From: an uncultured Alistipes sp.
Lineage (GTDB): Bacteria; Bacteroidota; Bacteroidia; Bacteroidales; Rikenellaceae
Direction of reading: 5' to 3'
Assembly (NCBI GenBank): GCA_900546065.1
Contig: URBK01000002.1
Span: 62,001-126,000 of the forward strand
DNA length: 64,000 bases
Position numbers and translations under genes: made by a program. This document shows, one piece after another, positions 17,314 to 27,009 of the stretch; position 1 is the stretch's first letter, and each line of letters opens with the position of its first letter. Below the pieces are notes generated by a model. The model was not told the DNA's origin, did no database searches, and saw only the letters and a program-made list of their open reading frames with translations.

Positions 17314-20300
17314 CTCTTAGATTTTTTTGTTTTCAACTTATAGATCCACACGAAGAAGAGCGGCACATATACGATACCCACCGTAATTGCCACCAACATA
17401 CCGAAGAATACTCCCGTACCGATACTCTGACGGCTTGCCGATCCGGGGCCGCTGGCGAAGACCAGAGGCAGGATACCCAGAATGAATGCCAGCGAGGTCA
17501 TCACGATGGGGCGGAAACGCAGCCGCGCGGCCATAACCACAGCCTCGACCAGCTCGCGGCCCTTTTCGACCTCATCCTTGGCAAATTCGACTATGAGGAT
17601 GGCGTTCTTGGCAACCAGACCAACCAGCATCACAAGTCCGATCTGGAAATAGACGTTGTTCTCCAGCCCGCACAACATGTTTCCGACGTATGCTCCCACG
17701 CCTGCGATAGGCAGAGGCAGCAGCACCGCAATGGGTATCGACCAGCTCTCGTACTGCGCCGCAAGGAACAGGAAGACGAACAGGAAGGCCAGAGCCAGCA
17801 CCACGCCCGTCTGTCCGCCCACGTGCTTCTCCTGATACGACAGGCCGCTCCACTCGACACCTATCGTCTGCGGCAGCTTCTCGCGGGCGATCTGCTCGAG
17901 GATATTCATCGCCTGACCCGAGCTGTACCCCTGAGCCGCCTCGCCCGATATGGTGGCCGAGGTGAACATGTTGAATCGGCGCATGGTACCGGGGCCCGTC
18001 GTGTAGGATGTCGTGCCCAGCGCCGTGATGGGAACCATGGCGCCGTCCTTGCTCCGCACGAAGAAGAGCCCCAGATTCGACTGGTGCGCACGGTACGAGG
18101 CATCGGCCTGAATATATACTCGGTAGATACGGTTGAACATGTTGAAGTCGTTGACATAGACCGAACCCGTAAAGGTCTTCACCGTAGAGAATATGTCCGA
18201 CATCGGCACACCCATCATCTGCGCCTTGTCGCGGTCCACGTCGAAATACAACTGCGGGATATCGTTCTGCAGCGACGACGAGAGACGTGTAAGTTCGGGG
18301 CGCATCGAAGCGTAGTGCATCAACGTATCGGCCGCACGCTGCAGGTCGTTATATGTGGCGTCGCCGCGCGCCTCGAGAACCATCTCGAAACCTCCCGACG
18401 TACCCAGACCCGGAATCACGGGCGGCGTACTGAGGAAGACCTTGCTCTCGGGATATGTCTCCAGCTCCCGACGTACGGTCTCCATAACCTCGCGTATGTC
18501 CCCGCTCTTGCGCTCCTCCCACGGCTTGAGCATCACCGTGAGCTGGCTGCGGGACTGGTTCGTACCCACACGCGGGCTCGATCCCGTCACGTTGAGCACA
18601 TACTCTATATCCTCACACGACATGAGATACTTCATCGCGCGGTCCGTAACCTCACGTGTACGCTCCAGCGTCGCACCCTCGGGCAGCTCCAGCTCCACCG
18701 TAAAGTATCCCTGATCCTCCTGCGGCAGGAAGCTCTGCGCCGCGACCTTATTGAGCACCCACAACGCTATGAGCACCATACCGAAAGCCGCCAGCATACG
18801 GCGCCAATGCACCAGCCCGCGGCGGATCATCCGCTCGTAGAAGCGGTTGCCGTCGGCCAGCCACGTGTTTATGCGCGTAAATACGCGGTTCTTGGGTTTG
18901 CCCGACTCGGGACGCAGGATGATGGCGCAGAGCGCAGGACTCAGCGTCAGCGCCACGAAGGTCGATATGAGCACCGACACGGCGATCGTGATCGTGAACT
19001 GTCTATACAACTGTCCCGTTATGCCCGAAAGGAAGCTCACCGGCACGAACACGGCGCACAGCACCAGCGAAGTGGCTATGATGGCGCTGCCCAGACCGCC
19101 CATGGCCTTCTTCGTGGCCTCGTATGGCGAGAGGTGCTCCTCGTTCATTATGCGTTCGACATTCTCCACCACGACGATGGCATCGTCCACCACAATACCG
19201 ATGGCAAGGATCAGTCCCAGCAGCGTCATCATGTTGAGCGAGAAACCGAATGCCAGCATCACGCCGAAGGTTCCGATCAGCGATATGGGCACCGCTATGA
19301 CGGGGATAAGCGTGGCGCGCCAGTTCTGCAGCGACAGGAAGACCACGAGAATCACCAGCAGCAACGCCTCGAAGAGCGTATGGTAGACCTCCTCGATCGA
19401 CTGCGATATGTATGACGTCATGTCGAATGGTATCTCGTATGATATACCTTCGGGGAAACTGCGGCTTATATCCTTCATCGTCTCACGCACCAGACGCGCC
19501 ACGTCCATGGCGTTGGCGCCCGGGAGCATGTTGACGTTCAACACGGCGGCATTGCCGCCGTTGATACCGCTCTCGGTGTTGTACGACTGCGCCTCGAGCG
19601 ATATGTGGGCCACGTCACGCAGACGTATGAGCGAGCCGTCGGGGTTGGCGCGCACGACGATATCCTCGAACTCGGCCACCGACGAGAGTCGTCCCTGCGC
19701 GATGATCGGGATCGTCACGTCGAGATCATTCATGGGCTGCTGTCCGAGCACGCCGGCCGCCGATTCGCGGTTCTGGTCCTTGAGTACGTTCTGCAGGTCC
19801 TTGACCGTCAGTCCGAAGCTCGCCAGACGGTCGGGCTGCACCCATATCTGCATGGCGTAATAGCGGCTGCCGACATTCGAGACGCTGCCCACGCCCTTGA
19901 CGCGGCGCAACATGTCCACGACGTTGAGCGTAGCGTAGTTACTGAGATATATCTCGTCGAACTTCGGGTCGTTCGACAACAGCGTTATGGTCATCAGACG
20001 GCTCGACGACTGCTTCTCCACCGAGATGCCGTTCTGCACCACCTCGGCCGGAAGTCGCGCCTCGGCCTGCTTGACACGGTTCTGGATCTCGACGGCCGCA
20101 AGGTCGGGGTCGGTCGATATGTCGAACGTGACGGTCAGCGAGAAGCCTCCCGAGTTGCTGCTCGTAGACTCCATGTACAACATGCCCGGCACACCGTTCA
20201 ACTCCTGCTCGATAGGGGTCGCCACCGCCTGCGTCACCGTCTGCGCACTGGCACCCGGATACGAGGCCGAGACCTTCACCACGGGGGGTATGATCTGCGG

Positions 20301-20408
20301 ATACTGGTCCACCGGCAGAAGCAGCAGTCCCAGCGTACCCACGATGACGATCACGATCGAGACGACGGTCGAGAATATCGGTCGGTCTATAAAGAAATCG
20401 GATTTCAT
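17310..20408 (-). CDS. RND multidrug efflux permease (AcrB/MexB-like, HAE1)
   Basis: 1032 residues, full length for an AcrB-type trimeric proton/drug antiporter. It opens with KSDFFIDRPIFSTVVSI and has the TM4 motif GIVVDDAIVVVENVER with the paired aspartates of the proton relay. Two large periplasmic loops and twelve helices fit the family. It lies between the membrane fusion protein (12 nt upstream) and the outer-membrane factor (4-nt overlap). The order adaptor-pump-duct is standard for Bacteroidales bme-type pumps. Substrates are unknown; bile salts, antibiotics or other amphiphiles are plausible. Confidence 0.96.
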   Translation of the reverse strand: MKSDFFIDRPIFSTVVSIVIVIVGTLGLLLLPVDQYPQIIPPVVKVSASYPGASAQTVTQAVATPIEQELNGVPGMLYMESTSSNSGGFSLTVTFDISTDPDLAAVEIQNRVKQAEARLPAEVVQNGISVEKQSSSRLMTITLLSNDPKFDEIYLSNYATLNVVDMLRRVKGVGSVSNVGSRYYAMQIWVQPDRLASFGLTVKDLQNVLKDQNRESAAGVLGQQPMNDLDVTIPIIAQGRLSSVAEFEDIVVRANPDGSLIRLRDVAHISLEAQSYNTESGINGGNAAVLNVNMLPGANAMDVARLVRETMKDISRSFPEGISYEIPFDMTSYISQSIEEVYHTLFEALLLVILVVFLSLQNWRATLIPVIAVPISLIGTFGVMLAFGFSLNMMTLLGLILAIGIVVDDAIVVVENVERIMNEEHLSPYEATKKAMGGLGSAIIATSLVLCAVFVPVSFLSGITGQLYRQFTITIAVSVLISTFVALTLSPALCAIILRPESGKPKNRVFTRINTWLADGNRFYERMIRRGLVHWRRMLAAFGMVLIALWVLNKVAAQSFLPQEDQGYFTVELELPEGATLERTREVTDRAMKYLMSCEDIEYVLNVTGSSPRVGTNQSRSQLTVMLKPWEERKSGDIREVMETVRRELETYPESKVFLSTPPVIPGLGTSGGFEMVLEARGDATYNDLQRAADTLMHYASMRPELTRLSSSLQNDIPQLYFDVDRDKAQMMGVPMSDIFSTVKTFTGSVYVNDFNMFNRIYRVYIQADASYRAHQSNLGLFFVRSKDGAMVPITALGTTSYTTGPGTMRRFNMFTSATISGEAAQGYSSGQAMNILEQIAREKLPQTIGVEWSGLSYQEKHVGGQTGVVLALAFLFVFLFLAAQYESWSIPIAVLLPLPIAGVGAYVGNMLCGLENNVYFQIGLVMLVGLVAKNAILIVEFAKDEVEKGRELVEAVVMAARLRFRPIVMTSLAFILGILPLVFASGPGSASRQSIGTGVFFGMLVAITVGIVYVPLFFVWIYKLKTKKSKR

Positions 20409-20420
20409 GCCTTGTCGGTT

Positions 20421-21827
20421 TTATTTCTTGATGCTGTCGCCCTTCTCGGCTGCGGGCGCACCTTCGGATGCTGCTTTCACTGCTGCCGAGTCCGCAGACG
20501 GAGCCTCGACACCCCCTTCGGCCGCAGCCTCGCCCATGGGGGCGGCTACACTGCCTGCACCCTCCTCGACAGGCTCTGCGGCCGCCGGTGCGGCATCATC
20601 GCCCGTATTGAGCAGAGGCAGGGCACGGTCGCCGTGCGAGAGTTTGTGGTAGCCTTCGGTCACGATATACTCTCCCGGGACAAGTCCGCGCTCGACGATG
20701 GTCTTATTGTTCACCTCGGGGCCGAGTTCGATCATACGTCGCTCGGCCGTGCTGTCGGGACGTATCACGAAGACATAGGCTCCACCCTTCTCGATGATAA
20801 TGGCCTTCGTGGGCACCACCGTGGCATTCTCACGCACGTCGAGCAGCAGCCGCACCTTGGCGAACTGCCCGGGCAGAAGAACCCGATCGGGATTGGGCAT
20901 CTCGGCACGCACCGAGAAGGTTCCCGTGTTGGGGTCCACCTGCGGGTCGGCAAAGTCGACCGAGCCGCGCAACGGGTACTCTGTATTGTCCGCCAGACGC
21001 ACCGTGACGTATGGGTTCCACTTGCGTGTGGTATCGCGCTGGCCGAAGTTGACATTGCGCGCCTTGCTGCGCAGGTAGTCTATCTCGGTCATGCTGAAAT
21101 CGATTAGCACCGTATCGCTCTTGACCACCGTCGCCAGCAGGGACTGCCCGTTGGGGCCCACCAGCGTTCCGATGTCGACATTACGCTCAGAGACGTAACC
21201 CGACAGGGGCGAGCTGACGGTCGTATATCCCAACGCCGTCTCGGCCTGCGTAAGGTCGGCCTCGCTCATGGCCACGTCGGCCGTGGCGCTCTCGTATGCG
21301 GCAATGGCATTGTCCAGATCGAGCTGGCTGGCGGCCTTGTTGTCATACAGGGGACGTATGCGGTTCAGGTCACGTTCGGCCTTCAGCTCCAGAGCCTTGT
21401 CCTTGTTGAGCTGGGCGCGGGCCTTGTTCACGCGGGCGCGGTAGAGTTTGGGGTCGATTATGAACAGAGGCTGATTCTTCTTGACGTATGTACCCTCCTC
21501 GAAGAGCATCTTCTCGAGGAATCCCTCGACGCGGGCACGTATCTCGACGAACTGCTGGGCGCGGATACGGCCTACATAGTCGCCGTAGATCTCCATGTCG
21601 GATGTCTGTACGGGCTCGACCTCGACTATGGGGTAGACGGGCTGCGGCGGCGCAGGCTTCAGAAGCCAGTAGAGACCGCCTGCAACTACCACTGCGACAA
21701 TGACGATGATGATCCACGTACGGCGGGAAAAACGACGGATACGGCGTCCTGCAGCCTCTCCGAAATGTATCGTGCGACGGCCGGCCTCGACCGCGCAGTG
21801 TTCGATTTTCTCTCGTGATATTCGCAT
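20421..21827 (-). CDS. RND efflux membrane fusion protein (periplasmic adaptor)
   Basis: 468 residues. It has the MFP order: one membrane anchor (about residues 38-56), a biotinyl-lipoyl half (RARVEGFLEKMLFEEGTYVKK), a coiled-coil hairpin (about 130-200), the second lipoyl half (TVSSPLSGYVSERNVDIGTLV) and the beta-barrel/MP domains. Two features are unusual. A ~36-residue basic segment precedes the anchor, where most family members start with a lipobox or short signal. A ~65-residue Ala/Glu/Pro-rich, probably disordered tail follows residue 400. A -7 box lies at 21893-21900. First gene of the pump operon. Confidence 0.94.
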   Translation of the reverse strand: MRISREKIEHCAVEAGRRTIHFGEAAGRRIRRFSRRTWIIIVIVAVVVAGGLYWLLKPAPPQPVYPIVEVEPVQTSDMEIYGDYVGRIRAQQFVEIRARVEGFLEKMLFEEGTYVKKNQPLFIIDPKLYRARVNKARAQLNKDKALELKAERDLNRIRPLYDNKAASQLDLDNAIAAYESATADVAMSEADLTQAETALGYTTVSSPLSGYVSERNVDIGTLVGPNGQSLLATVVKSDTVLIDFSMTEIDYLRSKARNVNFGQRDTTRKWNPYVTVRLADNTEYPLRGSVDFADPQVDPNTGTFSVRAEMPNPDRVLLPGQFAKVRLLLDVRENATVVPTKAIIIEKGGAYVFVIRPDSTAERRMIELGPEVNNKTIVERGLVPGEYIVTEGYHKLSHGDRALPLLNTGDDAAPAAAEPVEEGAGSVAAPMGEAAAEGGVEAPSADSAAVKAASEGAPAAEKGDSIKK

Positions 21828-21892
21828 ATTTGATCAATTATGCACCGAAGCGTTACGATACATAACGCGATACGGCAGCCAATTATTGGGGG

Positions 21893-21900
21893 CAAAAGTA
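21893..21900 (-). promoter_or_regulatory. -7 box of the RND efflux operon
   Basis: TACTTTTG on the minus strand, about 66 nt before the adaptor ATG, with an upstream TTTG in an AT-rich stretch. The spacing of the upstream element is shorter than usual. Confidence 0.55.
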
Positions 21901-22090
21901 CAATTTTTCCGTAAAAACAAATGTTAAGCAGCCGTTATTTTACACCTGCCGTCCCCGCCGACAGCATAACACACCATCTGCAAAGCCCCTGAAACATAGT
22001 CTTCCCGCCGCCAGAGACACGTTTCCGGCGGTCATTACGACATGTGCAGTTAGATTTGGATGGAAGAAAAAATCTCGGCCTCCGGACCAT

Positions 22091-22780
22091 TCAGCAACGC
22101 AGCTTGTACCCCACGCCGCGCAGCGAGACGATCTCGACCGACGGATCGTCCGCAAGACGGTGCCGCAGACGCGACACGAAGACATTCAGACTTCGCAGAT
22201 TGAAGAACGAGTCGTCGCCCCAGACCTCTCGCAGCAGCGCCGACGAGGAGACCGTCTCGCCCGTATGGCGGCAGAGATATGCCAACACCTCGGCCTCGCG
22301 GCCCGACAACACAGATACGCGGCCATCGAGCGTGAGCGTACGGCGCTCGGCATCGAACTCGTAGCGGCCCAGCGTGAAGAGCTCCTGCACGGGGCGCGAG
22401 TCGTGCGAACGTCCCGCCAGAGCCTTCACCCGCACGATCAGCTCATCCAGAGCGAAGGGTTTGCGCAGGAAGTCGTTTCCGCCCGTCTCGAAGCCGCGCA
22501 CCACATCCTCCGTTTCCGAGCGTGCCGTAAGGAACAGCACCGGCACATCGCAACCCTCCTCGCGCAGATGCCGCACCAGCGTATAGCCGTCCATACGCGG
22601 CATCATGATATCGGTGACGACGACGTCGGGACGCGCGCGATGCACCGCATCGAGCCCCTCGCGGCCGTCGTAGGCCACCGTCACCTCGAAGCCGCGGTCA
22701 CCGAGCGTGTCGGCCAGAATCTCGGCCAACATGTGCTCGTCCTCAACCAACAGGACAGATATCTTTTCAACGTTTCCCAT
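22091..22780 (-). CDS. OmpR/RprY-like response regulator
   Basis: 229 residues. The receiver domain (1-120) has the acidic pair in LLVEDE, phosphoacceptor Asp57 (VVVTDIMMPRMDGY), Thr85 and Lys107. A winged-helix DNA-binding domain follows (about 130-228; LRSLNVFVSRLRHRL and the final VSLRGVGYKL). It is encoded downstream of, and overlapping by 14 nt, its sensor kinase. The RND pump operon comes next on the same strand about 260 nt further on, so control of the pump is possible but unproven. It resembles the Bacteroides RprY regulator in build. Confidence 0.93.
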   Translation of the reverse strand: MGNVEKISVLLVEDEHMLAEILADTLGDRGFEVTVAYDGREGLDAVHRARPDVVVTDIMMPRMDGYTLVRHLREEGCDVPVLFLTARSETEDVVRGFETGGNDFLRKPFALDELIVRVKALAGRSHDSRPVQELFTLGRYEFDAERRTLTLDGRVSVLSGREAEVLAYLCRHTGETVSSSALLREVWGDDSFFNLRSLNVFVSRLRHRLADDPSVEIVSLRGVGYKLRC

Positions 22781-24017
22781 CGTCGGGCAATATAACCGTT
22801 ATTACCGTACCTCGCCCCACACGGCTGCGCGCCGTGATGCTGCCGCCGTGCCGCTCCGCCACGCGGCGGGCATAATAGAGTCCCAGCCCGTATCCGCGCG
22901 TGCGCTGCACGTCGCCCGAAGGCACACGGTAGAACTTTTCGAATATATGTTCCAGCGCCCGCGGCTCGATGCCGATGCCGTCATCCTCAACCGCAATCTC
23001 GACAGCCTCCCCTGCGCCGCACCGCACACGACGGGCACGAACTGCGATATGCACACTCTCGCCGGAATATTTCACCGCATTATCGAAGAGCGTCGAGAAG
23101 AGGTTCGACAGATGGAAGCGGTCGCCCCGCACCACAAGCCCCTCATCGACATCGAACGCGAACTCCACACTCTTCCCTACGGCCGAGAACTTCGCCGCCG
23201 CCTGCTCCAGAAGCGGACGCAGCGCCACGGGCTCGACATGCAGCCGCATCTGCTCCTGCTCGGCCACCGAGACAGTAAGGATATGCTCCACCATCGACGA
23301 GAGTTGCGAGAGCTGCGCCGCCACGATATCGAGATAACGCGCACGCCGCGCGGGGTCGGCTCCGGCCGGGAAGTTGCGCATGGCATCGTTGGCGGCCACG
23401 GCCACGGCAATCGGGGTCTTCAGTTCGTGGGTTATGTTGTGCGTCAGATCGCGCCGCATCTCCTCGAGGCTCTTCTGCCGGAACATCGTCCGCAGCAGCA
23501 ACACCAAGACCGCACACATCAGCACCACGATCGCCGCCGAGGGCACCACGACGCCCCACATCCGGCCCCATATCTCGCCCACGGGTACCGACACCGTCAC
23601 ACGCAGCGCCAGACGCTCCCCGTCGTCGAGATCGATTTCCGAGACGGCGGGATGCTCTATCGCCACAGCATCGCCGCGCCGCATCACCACACGGCCGCCG
23701 TCCGTGCGGTCTACCACCTCGGCACAGTATGGCTGCAGCGTCCCCGTCTCGAGCATGTTGGCCGTGAAGTAGAGCCCGAAGTCATCGAGGTCGACCTTCA
23801 GGTCTCCCGACGGCTCCGTCCCGAAGGGATCGGTACGGATCGACTCGTAGACACTCTTGTATGCGGCCGACTCCACGCGGTTGCGGAAGGCATCCACCGC
23901 GTCGCGGTATATGCGCCACGCCCACACGCACTGCACCGCCGCCAACAGCGTCAGCGACGCCACCGCCGCAAGCGATACATTGCGGAACCTCATCCGTGTC
24001 ATCTCCCTGCCCTTCAT
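22767..24017 (-). CDS. Membrane sensor histidine kinase (RprX-like)
   Basis: About 416 residues from the start at 24017. TM1 lies near residues 15-36, a ~120-residue periplasmic sensor domain follows, and TM2 lies near 155-179. The HisKA H-box is THNITHELKTP (His197). The HATPase domain has N, G1 (DDGIGIE), F (FEKFYRV) and G2 (GYGLGLYYA) boxes. A -7 box at 24038-24045 lies upstream of this start and downstream of the longer frame's ATG at 24080, which favours the shorter protein; MTRMRF at 24002 is an alternative. The stop overlaps the regulator gene. Signal unknown. Confidence 0.92.
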   Translation of the reverse strand: MKGREMTRMRFRNVSLAAVASLTLLAAVQCVWAWRIYRDAVDAFRNRVESAAYKSVYESIRTDPFGTEPSGDLKVDLDDFGLYFTANMLETGTLQPYCAEVVDRTDGGRVVMRRGDAVAIEHPAVSEIDLDDGERLALRVTVSVPVGEIWGRMWGVVVPSAAIVVLMCAVLVLLLRTMFRQKSLEEMRRDLTHNITHELKTPIAVAVAANDAMRNFPAGADPARRARYLDIVAAQLSQLSSMVEHILTVSVAEQEQMRLHVEPVALRPLLEQAAAKFSAVGKSVEFAFDVDEGLVVRGDRFHLSNLFSTLFDNAVKYSGESVHIAVRARRVRCGAGEAVEIAVEDDGIGIEPRALEHIFEKFYRVPSGDVQRTRGYGLGLYYARRVAERHGGSITARSRVGRGTVITVILPDDGKR

Positions 24018-24037
24018 ATTGCATGTTCTCTCTACGG

Positions 24038-24045
24038 CAAAGGTA
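24038..24045 (-). promoter_or_regulatory. -7 box of the two-component operon
   Basis: TACCTTTG on the minus strand, 20 nt before the kinase ATG at 24017. Confidence 0.6.
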
Positions 24046-24131
24046 ATCATTTCGGCGGCAAACTTTTCGGCCGTTAACACTTCTTAACATTTCAACGCTC
24101 GGCCGTCGGCACCAAATCGCACGACGTTTCA

Positions 24132-24139
24132 TATATTTG
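24132..24139 (+). promoter_or_regulatory. -7 box of the plug-domain gene
   Basis: TATATTTG, a perfect TAnnTTTG 24 nt before the ATG at 24164. It is divergent from the kinase promoter. Confidence 0.6.
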
Positions 24140-24163
24140 CATCGGGACCAAAACCTTATTGCC

Positions 24164-25000
24164 ATGAAACAGAGAATATACGCCATCACCGCCGTCTTAA
24201 CGGCCATTATGATTGCCTGCGCGACTGCAGTCACGGCGCAGGGGCAGCCCGAAGGTATTGAAGGTATTAACGGGACGCCTGCCAAGATCTCTGTCACAGA
24301 CAAGGACAGTGCAATAATCATCATCGACCGCCGCGTATCGACCCCGGAAGCCATGCAGGCCCTCAAGCCAGAACAGATAAAGGAGTTCTCGGTATACAAA
24401 ATGGGCAAAAACAATTTGATGCAGATCACGACCATGAACCCCGCAAGCGGTGACGGCACCCCGCTGGTTCTGGTCAACGGTCTCGAGATAGACAGCCTGC
24501 AGCAGGTGCGCGGAGAATATGTCCGCACGGTGACATCCCTGCAGCCCGACAAGGCGATGGAGATATACGGCAGCCGCGGCGCACGCGGAGCCGTTCTGAT
24601 AACCATGCACCGAACATACGACGGCAAACCCGTATCTATGCGCGCAGCCCTCTCGGGCAATGAAATCAAGACTCCGGCAGGGGAACCGGAGGTAATAAAG
24701 GTGACCGGCACCCGCAAACCCGACGCGGCCGAAATTATCCACGTCATTGGCAAGTCATCCATACAGCCGAAAGCCGACCAACCGCTGACGCTCGGACGCG
24801 AGGAGGGCAACGACACCACATATCTGATCCCCGACCTGAACAAGGTCAAACCCGAGGAGATAGCCTCCATATCGGTATTCAAAGACAAGTCGTCCGCCAT
24901 GTTCGACGCCTACGGCGACACCTCGGGCGGCGTGATCCTCGTCACCTTCAAGAAGGGGCGCATGCCGCTCTCGGCCGTCGTCAAGGCCGGGAACAAGTAG
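24164..25000 (+). CDS. Secreted protein with two TonB-receptor plug-like repeats and no barrel
   Basis: 278 residues with a signal peptide (about 1-26). Two segments resemble the plug domain of SusC/TonB-dependent receptors. The first holds PLVLVNGLEIDSLQQV...AMEIYGSRGARGAVLITM (about residues 95-150). The second holds VKPEEIASISVFKDKSSAMF followed by DTSGGVILVTFKKG (about 225-270). No beta-barrel follows, so it cannot be a transporter by itself. Similar plug-only tails occur in Bacteroidetes BlaR1/M56-type sensors. The function is unknown; periplasmic binding or TonB-system interaction is a guess. The gene stands alone between divergent two-component and convergent gdhA genes. Confidence 0.75.
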   Translation: MKQRIYAITAVLTAIMIACATAVTAQGQPEGIEGINGTPAKISVTDKDSAIIIIDRRVSTPEAMQALKPEQIKEFSVYKMGKNNLMQITTMNPASGDGTPLVLVNGLEIDSLQQVRGEYVRTVTSLQPDKAMEIYGSRGARGAVLITMHRTYDGKPVSMRAALSGNEIKTPAGEPEVIKVTGTRKPDAAEIIHVIGKSSIQPKADQPLTLGREEGNDTTYLIPDLNKVKPEEIASISVFKDKSSAMFDAYGDTSGGVILVTFKKGRMPLSAVVKAGNK

Positions 25001-25023
25001 GATACGACCTGCACAGCACAGGA

Positions 25024-25058
25024 ACGGGTCGGAATGCGATCAAGGCATTCCGACCCGT
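25024..25058 (+). terminator. Strong hairpin between plug-domain gene and gdhA
   Basis: A perfect 14-bp stem (25024-25037 and 25045-25058) with a 7-nt loop in the convergent intergenic space. The T tail is weak, so rho-independent function is likely but not certain. Confidence 0.6.
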
Positions 25059-25156
25059 CCGTTATACGCCAAAGAGACAGCGTCAGCCGTATGCGCAAAA
25101 AACCGCACGCGCCCCGAGGGGTGCGCACGGCCACTGACGAATACTTATAATACGGA

Positions 25157-26524
25157 CTAAACGATTCCCTGTGCAAGCATGGCGTCCGCTACGGTCATGA
25201 AGCCCGCGATGTTGGCGCCCTTGACGTAGTTGATGTAGCCGTCGGGTTCTGTGCCGTACTCGACACAGACGGCGTGTATCTTGGTCATGATGTCATGCAG
25301 CTTGGCGTCCACCTCCTCGGCGCTCCACTTCAGACGGATCGAGTTCTGGGTCATCTCGAGTCCCGACGTAGCCACACCGCCCGCATTCGATGCCTTGCCG
25401 GGCGAGTAGAGCAGCTTCGCCCTCTGGAATACGGCGATGGCCTCGGGCGTAGAGGGCATGTTGGCACCCTCGACAACGCACTTGCAGCCGTTGGCAACCA
25501 ACTTGGCGGCATCCTCGCCGTTGAGCTCGTTCTGCGTGGCGCACGGCATGGCGATGTCGCACTTGACACCCCACGGACGCTCACCCTCGAAGTACTGAGC
25601 CGTAGGATACTTCACGGCATACTCGCGGATACGGCCGCGCAGCATGTTCTTCAACTCGAACACATACTGCAGCTTCTCGCTGTCGATACCGTCGGGATCA
25701 TACACGTATCCGTTCGAGTCCGACATGGTCAGCACGCGCGCACCCAGAGCGATGGCCTTCTCGGCGGCATACTGGGCCACGTTGCCCGAGCCCGATATGA
25801 CTACATCCTTGCCCTTGTACGAGTCGCCGCGCGTAGCCAGCATAGCCTCGCCGAAGTAGCAGGCACCGTAACCCGTAGCCTCGGGACGGATCAACGATCC
25901 GCCGAAAGAGAGGCCCTTGCCGGTAAGGGTACCCGTGAACTCGTTGCGCAGACGCTTGTACTGTCCGAACATGTAGCCTACCTCGCGGCCGCCGACGCCG
26001 ATATCACCCGCCGGCACGTCGGTATCCTGCCCGATATGGCGCTGCAACTCGGTCATGAAGCTCTGGCAGAAACGCATGATCTCCATGTCCGACTTGCCTT
26101 TGGGGTTGAAGTCCGAGCCGCCCTTGCCACCGCCCATGGGCAGCGTCGTCAACGCATTCTTGAAGGTCTGCTCGAAGGCAAGGAACTTCAGGATGCTCAG
26201 GTTAACGCTCGCGTGGAAGCGGATACCGCCCTTGTAGGGGCCTATGGCGCTGTTCATCTGCACGCGGTAGCCCTTGTTTATCATGATCTCGCCGGCATCA
26301 TTCACCCACGGCACGCGGAACATCACCACGCGCTCGGGCTCAACGATACGCTCCAACACCTTCATCTTGATCAACTGGGGATTTTCCAGAACGTAGGGAG
26401 CAACACTCTCCACAACCTCGTGCACGGCTTGGTGGAACTCAGCCTCGCCCGGGTTCTTGGCCACGACGTCAGCCATGAAACGGTCGACGTACTCTTTTAC
26501 TGACATGTTCATTTTCGTAGACAA
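25157..26524 (-). CDS. gdhA: Glutamate dehydrogenase, hexameric NADP-type
   Basis: 455 residues. Converts 2-oxoglutarate and ammonia to glutamate, the main ammonium entry in Bacteroidales. The catalytic lysine region is PMGGGKGGSDFNPKGKS. The substrate-binding block YKGGIRFH and the nucleotide-binding motif SGSGNVAQYAAEKA are present. Alternative starts at the third or fourth Met codons (26515, 26509) are possible. A -7-like TCAATTTG occurs close upstream on the minus strand but is weak. Single-gene unit. Confidence 0.95.
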   Translation of the reverse strand: MSTKMNMSVKEYVDRFMADVVAKNPGEAEFHQAVHEVVESVAPYVLENPQLIKMKVLERIVEPERVVMFRVPWVNDAGEIMINKGYRVQMNSAIGPYKGGIRFHASVNLSILKFLAFEQTFKNALTTLPMGGGKGGSDFNPKGKSDMEIMRFCQSFMTELQRHIGQDTDVPAGDIGVGGREVGYMFGQYKRLRNEFTGTLTGKGLSFGGSLIRPEATGYGACYFGEAMLATRGDSYKGKDVVISGSGNVAQYAAEKAIALGARVLTMSDSNGYVYDPDGIDSEKLQYVFELKNMLRGRIREYAVKYPTAQYFEGERPWGVKCDIAMPCATQNELNGEDAAKLVANGCKCVVEGANMPSTPEAIAVFQRAKLLYSPGKASNAGGVATSGLEMTQNSIRLKWSAEEVDAKLHDIMTKIHAVCVEYGTEPDGYINYVKGANIAGFMTVADAMLAQGIV

Positions 26525-27009
26525 ATTGAGTTATAGTAATAGTGAGAACAGCTACAAAATTAATAAAAATTATTATTAACACACCCTGTTTGCAGATAAA
26601 AATCGTATTTTTCAGCATATATATGCAAAAACAGCCCATTTTCGCATAAAACAGCCCGCATAAATATCGCCATTAAAATACTTTCAATCTGTAAGTCACG
26701 GCATGCCGGCAAGGAACATTCTTATCCTATCGGCACCATCCCGGACAATGAATCGTCGCCGCCGAGGTCTCCGTGAGGCCGACATCCGATGCATCCGCAC
26801 GGAAAAAATATCCGCCGCCGAATACGACATGCGCTGCAAACCGATACCGTCATGCGTATCGCAACGATACTGCGACGTACGGAACAGACATTGTGTCCGG
26901 TTGCAGGATCAATATCGGCGCGCAATCGTTATATTTGTAACTGATATGGAATGACGGCACGGCCGGAGTACGCGTGTAACGGACGGGCAACATATAAAAT
27001 TAGTAGGAT
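26525..27009. other. AT-rich then mixed intergenic region between gdhA and nitroreductase
   Basis: 485 bases without a convincing gene. The first ~170 bases are clearly AT-rich (gdhA promoter side). A -7 box TATATTTG for the nitroreductase lies at 26930-26937. A short arginine-rich frame in the middle looks like chance. Confidence 0.6.

Noticed and set aside
26703..26954. 83-codon open frame upstream of the nitroreductase
   Set aside because: Arg-rich, no start signal, and it overlaps the nitroreductase promoter.
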